Of a DNA stretch of 64,000 bases, positions 25,298 to 32,861 are shown piece after piece; position 1 is the first letter of the stretch, and every line of letters starts with the position of its first letter. Source of the stretch: Chloroflexota bacterium (GTDB lineage Bacteria > Chloroflexota > Anaerolineae > Anaerolineales > Villigracilaceae); contig JACRPQ010000004.1 of NCBI GenBank assembly GCA_016223135.1, positions 868,001 through 932,000 of the forward strand, read 5' to 3'. Below the pieces are notes generated by a model that saw nothing but the letters and a program-made list of their open reading frames with translations, did no database searches and had not been told where the DNA came from. Position numbers and translations under genes: made by a program.

Positions 25298-26907
25298 TCT
25301 TCTTCCTCCACCCACCGCAGAATGTCACCCAATTTTTCTATCTCTTCTTTCATCTGTTCGCGCAAGTTATCGTCGGTGAGGATGATGGCTCGCGTGCGGA
25401 GCAGGAGCGCTTTGAGCGCTTCTTTGGCGTCGGGGGGCTGCCGGCGCAGGATGTCGGTGCTTAGGCGGTCTGCGTATTGGCGATAGGCTCTTTCGTGCGC
25501 GGCAGTCTTGATGACATCCTGCTGGCGTTTGATTCGCGCTTCCTCGTCTTTTGCGTTTTTGAGCCAGGATGTTGCCCATTTTTCTATAATCGTTTTTTCG
25601 ATTTTCTCGTTGAATCGAATTTTTCCAACCGATACAGAATCAACAACAAGTCCGCGGGCTTTGAGAAGATGGTATTCCTGACTTGGGGTACTGCCTTGTG
25701 TGAGCCTGCCATGGTCGTCCAGCACCGGCACCTGCGGGTATTTGAGGCGCATCTCAACCATTGCGTTGATGACCTGCAGGGCAGTTCCCTTTTGGGGCTC
25801 GCGTTTCGCCAAGGGACCTGCTGCAACGGGCGCGGCTTGGCGAACGGCGGACTGTCTGGTGGCTCCTTCCACTTGATGAATAGCTTGCAACAGTATCTTA
25901 TTGACCTCGCGAAGCAGTTGCGCCATAAAATCCCCAAGCCTGCGATGATCCTGGGATACCAAAACAGGTTCGGTGAGCGGATCAATTTCCTCCTCAGCAG
26001 GCTGAGGGGGCTGGGGAGGCGGCATGGGGATGTCGTATTTGGGATCGAAAAAGTCATCCAGGGTGAACTTGGCGGCATATTCACGCCACACATCCACGGC
26101 AAGGACGCCGGGCAATTCGTTCCATCTCATCTTGCGGAGGGACAATTCGTTGGTTGCGTTAATCCCTTCTCCCAGAAGTGCCTTGCGGATGGCGTCCTTG
26201 TCCTTCTTCTCGTTTTCCTTTGCCGTCTTTGTAATGCCGGTTCGAAACCCAAATCTCGAGCCGGGTTTGCCCTCACGGGGATAGCCAGTATCCACGCGGA
26301 ACCTGACCGTGATGATGGGAACGACCTCAATGCCATCCCGTGTCAGCGCTTTGACTTTTCTCCTGTTTTCGTCCTTGCTGAATTCTCCCGTCTCTGCGAA
26401 TGGGTCTTCATCCTCCCTCGGTCCCACGGTATCCACCTGGTAGTGCAAATCTACTGTGCTGAGGATTTTTTCGCCGTTATCGAGAAAGTAGACACCGGGT
26501 CCAAGAACCTGTTTGATTTTGGTTGCTGTGTACGTCACTGCCGCGCTGGCTGAATCGAGCCAGACGACGCCGGGACCTTTTTTATTTTCCTCCCCTTCTT
26601 TTTTGATTTGCTGTCCGTTTCGTATGAATATGGCAGGTCCGTGTGCTCCGAACAGATAGGTCAACAGGCGGTCGAAGATTTTTTGCCGGTCGCGGAAGGT
26701 TTGCACCGGCAGGACAAATTGGGAGAAAAACGCCAGCCAGAGGACCAGCAGCAGCGGGAATACAAGCAGCAGGTCAAATAGAACTTCCTGAACATGGGCT
26801 TTCAATCCCCCCATGCGTTGGATTTGCCAGCCGTAAAAGAGGAGCAGGAAGACCAGCCATCCCACAATGTAGAGCCAGGGGCGTTTGGTCAAAGGAGTAT
26901 TGTCCAT
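25294..26907 (-). CDS. SPFH/band-7-like membrane protein, unknown function
   Basis: The 537-residue protein has two N-terminal membrane helices (about residues 10-32 and 45-70). A region with band-7-like features follows: GPGVYFLDNGEKILSTVDLHYQVDT, then VKALTRDGIEVVPIITVRFRVDT, where the pattern TRDGIEV.. is typical of stomatin/HflK folds. A Lys/Glu-rich helical segment lies near the end. Such proteins scaffold membrane complexes. The assignment is by pattern, not proof. It heads the unit with the 594-aa protein and psuG. Confidence 0.6.
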   Translation of the reverse strand: MDNTPLTKRPWLYIVGWLVFLLLFYGWQIQRMGGLKAHVQEVLFDLLLVFPLLLVLWLAFFSQFVLPVQTFRDRQKIFDRLLTYLFGAHGPAIFIRNGQQIKKEGEENKKGPGVVWLDSASAAVTYTATKIKQVLGPGVYFLDNGEKILSTVDLHYQVDTVGPREDEDPFAETGEFSKDENRRKVKALTRDGIEVVPIITVRFRVDTGYPREGKPGSRFGFRTGITKTAKENEKKDKDAIRKALLGEGINATNELSLRKMRWNELPGVLAVDVWREYAAKFTLDDFFDPKYDIPMPPPQPPQPAEEEIDPLTEPVLVSQDHRRLGDFMAQLLREVNKILLQAIHQVEGATRQSAVRQAAPVAAGPLAKREPQKGTALQVINAMVEMRLKYPQVPVLDDHGRLTQGSTPSQEYHLLKARGLVVDSVSVGKIRFNEKIEKTIIEKWATSWLKNAKDEEARIKRQQDVIKTAAHERAYRQYADRLSTDILRRQPPDAKEALKALLLRTRAIILTDDNLREQMKEEIEKLGDILRWVEEEE

Positions 26908-26968
26908 GCGGTTCGATTGTAAAACAAAAGCATTCATTTCGCCAACAGCCGAGAGGTAAAATCAGCCC

Positions 26969-27622
26969 ATGCTTACCCTTGAGTTTCACTGTCACACCAT
27001 TTTCTCGCAAGATTCTCTGCTGACTCCGCAAAAACTGATTGAAATCTGCCGCCGCAGGGGCATTGACCGGGTGGTGATCACTGACCACAACACGATTGCG
27101 GGAGCGCTGGCGGCTCAAAAATTGGACCCGCAGCGGGTCATTGTGGGGGAGGAGATTATGACGACGCAGGGGGAACTTCTTGCCGCGTTTGTGAGCGAGG
27201 AGGTGCCGCCGTCTCTCTCACCGCAGGAGACGATTCGCCGCTTGAGGGAACAGGGAGCGTTTATCAGTGTGTCGCATCCCTTTGACCGTCTGCGGAGGGG
27301 CGCCTGGCGGGAGGATGACTTGCTCGAAATCCTGCCGCAGGTGGATGCCATCGAGGTGTTCAACTCGCGGTGCATGGATCCGCGCTTCAACAGCGAGGCG
27401 CAGGCATTTGCCCGGCGGCATGGTGTGACAGGGACAGTCGGGTCGGACGCGCACGCGGCGTTTGAGGTGGGGCGAAGCGTCCTTTTGGTGGAGCCGTTCG
27501 AGGGTCCGGATGGGATGCGGAAAGTCCTGCCCTCGGCGCTTCCGAAGACCAGATTGTCGCCGTTGTGGGTGCATTTCCTGTCCCGTTATGCAGTTCTTTA
27601 TAAGGCGTGGATGGAGTCTTGA
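26969..27622 (+). CDS. PHP-domain phosphoesterase
   Basis: The 217-residue protein has the four PHP motifs: FHCHT (H7, H9), VITDHNT, SHPFDRLRRG and GSDAHA. These bind two or three metals to hydrolyse phosphate esters. Members of this size often act on small phosphorylated molecules or oligoribonucleotides; the substrate is unknown. The SHPFDRL segment is normal for the family and not a repeat insertion. Confidence 0.88.
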   Translation: MLTLEFHCHTIFSQDSLLTPQKLIEICRRRGIDRVVITDHNTIAGALAAQKLDPQRVIVGEEIMTTQGELLAAFVSEEVPPSLSPQETIRRLREQGAFISVSHPFDRLRRGAWREDDLLEILPQVDAIEVFNSRCMDPRFNSEAQAFARRHGVTGTVGSDAHAAFEVGRSVLLVEPFEGPDGMRKVLPSALPKTRLSPLWVHFLSRYAVLYKAWMES

Positions 27623-27647
27623 CAGTGTTTTTCAGGCGTGATAATCT
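27619..27647 (+). promoter_or_regulatory. Candidate promoter of the cold-shock gene
   Basis: TTGACA (27619-27624) and TAATCT (27642-27647) with 17-bp spacing overlap the stop of the PHP gene. The resulting leader of about 70 nt holds a strong hairpin. Confidence 0.6.
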
Positions 27648-27659
27648 TGCAGGCATCGT

Positions 27660-27702
27660 GCCCGCCTTGCGGCGCGATGGCGCCAGGCGCGGGCAAAATT
27701 TT
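27660..27702 (+). promoter_or_regulatory. GC-rich leader hairpin with following T-run, upstream of csp
   Basis: GCCCGC...GGCGC pairs with GGCGCC...GCGGGC (27660-27694) and is followed by AAAATTTTTT. The shape is that of a terminator or attenuator placed 20 bp before the cold-shock ribosome site. It may give cold- or structure-dependent expression, which is inference. Confidence 0.5.
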
Positions 27703-27723
27703 TTCTCAGCAGGAGATTGAAAG

Positions 27724-27936
27724 ATGTCAGAACGTATTGTCGGAACCGTGAAGTGGTTCAATGCCACGAAGGGTTATGGTTTCATCGGTCGCGAGGACGG
27801 CGAGGATGTGTTCGTGCACTTCAGCGCCATTCAGACGGATGGATACCGCAAGTTGGTCGCCGACCAGAAAGTGGAGTTTTCTGTGGAGGAAGGTCCCAAG
27901 GGGTTGCAAGCCGCCAACGTGGTACCCCTCTCGTAA
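27724..27936 (+). CDS. Cold-shock domain protein
   Basis: The 70-residue single-domain protein binds single-stranded nucleic acid. RNP1 is KGYGFIG and RNP2 is VFVHFSAI. The C-terminal part ([14 protein letters not shown]) is standard. CAGGAG precedes the ATG. A leader hairpin lies upstream and an intrinsic terminator follows, so it is monocistronic. Confidence 0.95.
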   Translation: MSERIVGTVKWFNATKGYGFIGREDGEDVFVHFSAIQTDGYRKLVADQKVEFSVEEGPKGLQAANVVPLS

Positions 27937-27968
27937 GACCTAGCCTACGGCTTAAGTTTTGCGAACCG

Positions 27969-28001
27969 ACAGAGTCGCTGTGAAGCGGCTCTGTTTTTTT
28001 T
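27969..28001 (+). terminator. Intrinsic terminator of the cold-shock gene
   Basis: ACAGAGTCGCT and AGCGGCTCTGT pair around GTGA, followed by an uninterrupted T-run. Confidence 0.9.
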
Positions 28002-28209
28002 ATTAGAAAAAAGATGAGTTATGAACCACGCTCTCCGCGCCTTTGCGATGAGTTTTAGCAGCGGCAAGCATGACTTTGGTAGGATAACCAAATTTCAATT
28101 TTGTAATTCTTTGATGATGTTTGACATTTGTTTTGTGAATCTTTTTCTTCCATAATAAATTTGGGTTAAGAGCACATAACTTTTCGATAAGAAAAACGAC
28201 TACTAAGCG
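28002..28209. other. AT-rich region upstream of the redox operon, no gene
   Basis: This stretch is clearly more AT-rich than its surroundings. TTGACA at 28121 could be a -35 element, but no well-placed -10 was found (CATAAT at 28151 is too far). No repeat or riboswitch was recognised. It is the best place to look for the operon promoter. Confidence 0.5.
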
Positions 28210-28476
28210 ATGACATTCTTTGGACTTCTCCGACGTGATGCAGATCGGCATACGGTTCTCGCTTCGGGACATGTAGTGCCTGATTCCGCGCGTTGTGTGC
28301 AGTGCGGAATTTGTTCGTACAATTGCCCTGTCGGGATTGATGTGCGCGCCCATGCTTGGCGGGGCGAACCCGTCGTGCATAGTCAGTGCCTGACGTGCGG
28401 CGAGTGTGTGGCGCGCTGTCCGCGCGGGGTGTTGAGGTTCGAAAAGACCGATTTGTTTGCAGGGAGGAAATCATGA
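28210..28476 (+). CDS. 2x[4Fe-4S] ferredoxin-like protein
   Basis: The 88-residue protein has two cluster motifs, CVQCGICSYNCPVG and CLTCGECVARCPRG, each CxxCxxCxxxCP. It would carry electrons in the cytoplasm. The start has no clear ribosome site. The stop overlaps the start of the FAD oxidoreductase (ATGA), so the two are tightly coupled. It is likely the soluble electron donor or acceptor of the membrane cytochrome system encoded next. Confidence 0.88.
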   Translation: MTFFGLLRRDADRHTVLASGHVVPDSARCVQCGICSYNCPVGIDVRAHAWRGEPVVHSQCLTCGECVARCPRGVLRFEKTDLFAGRKS

Positions 28477-29771
28477 GGTATGTGATTATCGGTTCGGGCG
28501 TGGCGGGCATCGCCGCGATTGAAGCGATCCGTTCGCTGGATCGGGAGGGGGAGGTCGTTATGATTGGCGATGACCCGTATGGCTTTTATTCGCGTCCCGG
28601 TCTGGCGTATTATTTGACCGGCGAATTGCATGATAAGGCGCTCTTCCCCCGCACTGCTGCGGCGTATCGTAAGATGAATTTTCGTTACGTCAAGGACAGG
28701 GTGCAAAAAATTCTGCGCGAAGCGCACACTCTTGAAATGGAGGGCGGAACTTCGCTCTCTTATGACCGTTTGTTGTTGGCAGTGGGCGCGCAGGCAGCGC
28801 CAATGAAAGCGCCCGGCGCCGACCTGGATGGCGTTCTGAAACTCGATCATCTGGAAGATGCGAAAAAGATTTTGAAGCACGCCCGGCGCGGCAGGACAGC
28901 GGTGGTGGTGGGCGGCGGCATTACCGCGCTTGAAATGGTGGAAGGATTTCTTGCGCGCGGCGTGAGGGTTCACTATTTATTGCGCGGGGACCGCTACTGG
29001 AGCAATGTGCTGGATGAGCAGGAATCGCGCATTGTCGAACACCGCCTTCAGGAGGATGGAGTGCGGCTGCACTTCCACTCGGAGATTGCGGAAATTCTCG
29101 GCAAAAAAGGACGCGTCAGCGGCGTTCGCTTGGTGGACGGAAAGACGCTTGCCTGCGACATGGTGGCGTATGCAATTGGAGTTCGTCCGCGGCTCGAGCT
29201 GGCGAAGCAGTGCGGGTTGGAGATTGATCGAGGCATTTTGGTCAACGAGTATTTGCAGACCAACGATCCTGCCATTTATGCGGCTGGAGATGTGGCGCAG
29301 GTCTATGATCCCGCCACGGGACAATCCGTTTTGGATAGTTTGTGGGGACCGGCGCGTCAGCAGGGATACGCGGCTGGGTTGAACATGGGGGGAAAACGCA
29401 CCGCCTACCGCAAGGCGGTTTCGTTCAATGTGACCCGCCTGGCGGGATTGACCACCACGATTATCGGCATGGTGGGAAGCGGACGCGATGACGATTTGGT
29501 CGGCATTGCGCGTGGCGATAGCGAAACCTGGCGTCACCTGCCGGAAGCCATCGTTGCGCAGACGGGGTTCGAAGTGAACCGCTTGCGGCTGCTGGTGGGC
29601 GAGCGGACGCTGCTTGGCGCGGTGGTGATGGGAGACCAGAAACTTTCCTTCCCGCTTGAAAAAATCATTTCGGACGGGGTGGATATTTCGCCGATACGGG
29701 AGAAACTGCTGACGCCGCAGGCAAGAGTGGGCGATGTGATTGCAGATTTTTGGCTGGAAAAGAACGCTTAA
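28473..29771 (+). CDS. NAD(P)/FAD-dependent oxidoreductase
   Basis: The 432-residue flavoprotein has an N-terminal FAD-binding GSGVAGIAAIEAI, a second dinucleotide fold VVVGGGITALEMVEG (NAD(P)H) and the FAD-contacting YAAGDVAQ. The architecture matches the nitrite-reductase/rubredoxin-reductase-type FAD_NAD reductases. AGGGAGGAAATC precedes ATG 28473. It probably passes electrons between NAD(P)H and the ferredoxin or cytochrome b; direction is unknown. Confidence 0.9.
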   Translation: MRYVIIGSGVAGIAAIEAIRSLDREGEVVMIGDDPYGFYSRPGLAYYLTGELHDKALFPRTAAAYRKMNFRYVKDRVQKILREAHTLEMEGGTSLSYDRLLLAVGAQAAPMKAPGADLDGVLKLDHLEDAKKILKHARRGRTAVVVGGGITALEMVEGFLARGVRVHYLLRGDRYWSNVLDEQESRIVEHRLQEDGVRLHFHSEIAEILGKKGRVSGVRLVDGKTLACDMVAYAIGVRPRLELAKQCGLEIDRGILVNEYLQTNDPAIYAAGDVAQVYDPATGQSVLDSLWGPARQQGYAAGLNMGGKRTAYRKAVSFNVTRLAGLTTTIIGMVGSGRDDDLVGIARGDSETWRHLPEAIVAQTGFEVNRLRLLVGERTLLGAVVMGDQKLSFPLEKIISDGVDISPIREKLLTPQARVGDVIADFWLEKNA

Positions 29772-29782
29772 CAGGAGGTCTC

Positions 29783-30337
29783 ATGCTGCGAGGCAACAAG
29801 GAACTTTGGGTGGCTTTTCTGACCATGCTATTGATTACGGCGATCTATGGGGTGGTGGTGATGTACACACGCGAAATTCCGCCGGCGAGCGAGGTATTCG
29901 GTCACGGCATGGGGATTGTCGGTTTTATTCTCATGCTGATGACAGAGACTCTGTACAGTCTGCGCAAACGCAGCCGCAGCGTGCGCTGGGGGAGAATGTC
30001 TTTTTGGCTCAAGTTTCATATTTTCACCGGCTTGGTGGGTCCTTACATGGTTTTGCTGCATTCCTCCTGGAAGTTCAACGGCCTTGCCGGTGCAACGACC
30101 TTATTGACAATGATTATTGTGGTGAGCGGCTTTGTCGGTCGTTATATTTTCACCCGCATTCCGCGCACCATGGACGGCTTGGAGATTGAAGGGACACTTT
30201 CACAGGAGGCGCTCAAACAAGCGCGGCGTTTGCTGGCGCTCTGGCACGCCGTTCACATTCCGATTGGTATGGCGTTGTTTGTCTCCGCATTTGTTCACAT
30301 TGGCGCGGCTTTATATTATGCGACGTTCTTAAAGTGA
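29783..30337 (+). CDS. Membrane b-type cytochrome-like protein
   Basis: The 184-residue protein has four to five hydrophobic helices. Paired histidines suited to heme b are seen in LKFHIFTG with LLHSSW, and in LWHAVHIP with FVHIGA. The layout resembles cytochrome b561/ferric-reductase-like proteins. AGGAGG precedes ATG 29783, 11 bp after the flavoprotein. It is the expected membrane link between the flavoprotein/ferredoxin pair and the multiheme cytochromes. Heme ligation is inferred. Confidence 0.7.
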   Translation: MLRGNKELWVAFLTMLLITAIYGVVVMYTREIPPASEVFGHGMGIVGFILMLMTETLYSLRKRSRSVRWGRMSFWLKFHIFTGLVGPYMVLLHSSWKFNGLAGATTLLTMIIVVSGFVGRYIFTRIPRTMDGLEIEGTLSQEALKQARRLLALWHAVHIPIGMALFVSAFVHIGAALYYATFLK

Positions 30338-30351
30338 CCAGAGAGAGTGTT

Positions 30352-30443
30352 TAACCACGGATGAACACAGATAAATTGGATTCAAAAGCGATTGCGTCGC
30401 GAGTTTCATCAACAATGTTCATCCGTCTTTATCGGTGGTGAAT
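30352..30443. repeat. Palindromic element AACCACGGATGAAC...GTTCATCCGT..GGTGGT
   Basis: TTAACCACGGATGAACA near 30352 and GTTCATCCGTCTTTATCGGTGGTGAA (30416-30441, arms inexact) form an imperfect long hairpin in the gap before the first multiheme gene. A single copy of this form is seen here; it resembles family C in layout, not in sequence. Confidence 0.6.
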
Positions 30444-30468
30444 TGCCTAAAGGAAAGGAGTGAGGAGA

Positions 30469-32664
30469 ATGCGAAGCGCCCGCCTGGGTTGTTTTACGTT
30501 TACTGGTATTTTTGCCGCCCTGATCACGGCGCTTGCCATTGTGGGCTTTGCCGTTGCCAGCGGTGGGCAAATGTTCAGCCCGGGAGCATTGAATGCCGTT
30601 GCCGGAGATGTGCTGGGCGGCGTTCATTCTCACGCGGAAATTGCCGGCGCTTGCAGCGCCTGTCATGTTGCTCCTTGGGAGGCGCAGACGATGCAGGATC
30701 GCTGCGTGGTCTGCCATCAGGATGTCGCGCTCCAGATGCAGGATGTGATGACCCCGCATGGACGCATGTACGCCATTGACCCGGCAGTGGAGTGCCGCGC
30801 CTGTCACCCCGAACACCGCGGCGAGACGGCGTCGCTCACCGAAATCGAAGGGTGGAAGTACCCGCACCAACTCTCCAGCTATTTCTTGACGGCGCATCAA
30901 TTCAAGGCGGAAAACGACCCGTTCCAATGTGCGGATTGCCATGGGAACGATGTAACAACGTTCGACGAAAATACCTGTAAGACGTGTCACGGTCAGCGCG
31001 ATCAGGCGTTCATGGTGGATCATCTCCTTGCCTATGGAGAGTCGTGCCTGAACTGTCACAACGGCTACGACAGCATGGTCACCGATTTCACGCATGACGC
31101 TTTCTCATTCAAATTGACCGGTCAACATGCTCAAGCGGCATGTGTGGATTGCCATCGCGGCGCTCACAGCCTTGTGGAATTTAGAATGACCGGGCAGGAT
31201 TGCGCCTCCTGCCATCTGGCTGACGATCCGCATGAAGGATTGCTGGGGAATGATTGCGCCTCCTGCCATACGCCCGAGGGCTGGCGCCCCTCCCAATTCG
31301 ATCACACCCGATCAGCCTTCAAACTCGGAGAAGCGCACGCCAAGGTTGCCTGTCAGGCATGTCACAGCGACCTTCTCTTCAAAGGCACGCCTTCGGATTG
31401 TTTCTCCTGTCATGCTCAGGATGACCCCCATGAAGGGGCGCTGGGGACGAACTGCGCCTCCTGCCACAAGGCGACCACCTGGCAGGATGTCACGTTTGAC
31501 CATTCGCAAACGACATTTGCGCTGGTGGGCGGGCATGTGAATGTTGCCTGCTCCAAATGCCATACCGATTTGACTTTCAAGAATACGCCCACCGCCTGTG
31601 TGTCCTGTCATGTGGATGTTCACCAGGGGCAGATGGGCATGGACTGCGCCAAGTGTCATAATCCCTTCGACTGGAAGGATGTGCATTTCGATCACAGCCA
31701 GACGGGTTTCCAATTGGTTGGCGCTCACCAGGGAGCCGCCTGCTCCTCCTGCCATGCCAACGGACGATTCAAGGGGACGCCTTCCAACTGTTTTGCCTGT
31801 CACTCTGCGGATGACAAGCATAACGGTCAATTCGGCACGGATTGTGCCGCCTGCCATAACCCGTCCTCCTGGAAGGACGTGAATTTCGACCACAGCCGCA
31901 CGGGCTTCCCGCTTTCCGGCGCGCACGGCGGTGTGCCGTGTACCGCCTGCCATGTGAACGGCAAGTACAAAGGTACACCGCGAGAGTGCGTGGCTTGTCA
32001 CGCCGCCGACGACGCTCATAACGGACAGTTCGGCACGGTCTGTTCCGCTTGTCATAACACCAACAGTTGGAAGAACGCCACCTTCGATCACAGCAAGACG
32101 GGTTTCCCGCTCACTGGCTCGCATTCGGGCGTGGCGTGCAAGAATTGTCATTCCAATGGTGTGTTCAAAGGGACGCCATCGAACTGTTATGCCTGTCACT
32201 CCGGTCGGGATAAGCACAACGGGCAGTTCGGCACGGATTGCGGCTCGTGCCATAAGCCCACCCGCTGGTCGGACGTGAACTTTAACCACAACAATACCGG
32301 CTTCCCTCTCAACGGCAAGCACGCGGGAGTACAATGCAAGGCATGTCATTCCAACGGCTATAAAGGCACGCCTTCCAACTGTTATGCCTGTCATGCCTCG
32401 AAGGACAAACACAATGGTCAATTCGGCACCGATTGCGGTTCCTGTCACTCGCCCAATGGATGGGGCAACGCTTCCTTCAACCACAACCAGACCGGTTTCC
32501 CGCTCGAAGGGAAACATGCCAAAGTGGAATGCAAGAAGTGTCACCAAAACGGAGTATATAAAGGCACACCCAGCCAGTGTGTGGCATGTCATCAAGATAA
32601 GCACAACGGCGAGAAAGGCACCGATTGTGCGGCATGCCACTCGCCAAAGGGCTGGGGCAACTGA
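30469..32664 (+). CDS. Giant multiheme c-type cytochrome, 30 CXXCH motifs
   Basis: The 731-residue protein has one N-terminal hydrophobic helix (about residues 8-30) that acts as signal or membrane anchor. I count 30 CXXCH heme-binding motifs. The first six lie in an N-terminal module of about 200 residues. The rest form eight consecutive units of about 65 residues, three hemes each, of pattern FDHSxTGFPLxGxH..CxxCH..KGTPxxCxxCH..HNGQFGTDCxxCH. Extra conserved histidines (FDH, GxH, DxH) could be distal ligands. GAGGAG precedes ATG 30469. It would form a long exported heme wire. Confidence 0.93.
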   Translation: MRSARLGCFTFTGIFAALITALAIVGFAVASGGQMFSPGALNAVAGDVLGGVHSHAEIAGACSACHVAPWEAQTMQDRCVVCHQDVALQMQDVMTPHGRMYAIDPAVECRACHPEHRGETASLTEIEGWKYPHQLSSYFLTAHQFKAENDPFQCADCHGNDVTTFDENTCKTCHGQRDQAFMVDHLLAYGESCLNCHNGYDSMVTDFTHDAFSFKLTGQHAQAACVDCHRGAHSLVEFRMTGQDCASCHLADDPHEGLLGNDCASCHTPEGWRPSQFDHTRSAFKLGEAHAKVACQACHSDLLFKGTPSDCFSCHAQDDPHEGALGTNCASCHKATTWQDVTFDHSQTTFALVGGHVNVACSKCHTDLTFKNTPTACVSCHVDVHQGQMGMDCAKCHNPFDWKDVHFDHSQTGFQLVGAHQGAACSSCHANGRFKGTPSNCFACHSADDKHNGQFGTDCAACHNPSSWKDVNFDHSRTGFPLSGAHGGVPCTACHVNGKYKGTPRECVACHAADDAHNGQFGTVCSACHNTNSWKNATFDHSKTGFPLTGSHSGVACKNCHSNGVFKGTPSNCYACHSGRDKHNGQFGTDCGSCHKPTRWSDVNFNHNNTGFPLNGKHAGVQCKACHSNGYKGTPSNCYACHASKDKHNGQFGTDCGSCHSPNGWGNASFNHNQTGFPLEGKHAKVECKKCHQNGVYKGTPSQCVACHQDKHNGEKGTDCAACHSPKGWGN

Positions 32665-32699
32665 CCTGTAGAGGCTTCCAATCGCTCTGCTGCAAGGAT

Positions 32700-32815
32700 A
32701 GGCTGGCGCTCGCTTTCAAATGGGACGCTGAAAAACGCAGATAAACGCAGAAAAAAACAACTTAAATCAGCGTTCATCTGCGTCCCAAAACAAAAGTGTC
32801 GGGTGGCTAGACTCT
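32700..32815 (-). repeat. Dispersed repeat family C, copy 1
   Basis: Read on the minus strand it contains TTTTGGGACGCAGATGAACG and ends GCGTTTTTCAGCGTCCCA, giving terminal arms TGGGACGC/GCGTCCCA. Other copies lie at 35973-36160 and 49465-49555. It separates the two multiheme genes. Confidence 0.85.
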
Positions 32816-32861
32816 GTTTACACAAAACAACTTCAAACCATAAATCAGCCTGGGAGGGCAA

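Noticed and set aside
27280-27310. PFDRLRAG-type REP insertion in the PHP gene
   Set aside because: HPFDRLRRGA is a conserved PHP motif, so the likeness is natural.
28003-28380. Minus-strand ORF antisense to the ferredoxin gene
   Set aside because: Composition and frame shadow the ferredoxin codons; no ribosome site or domain.
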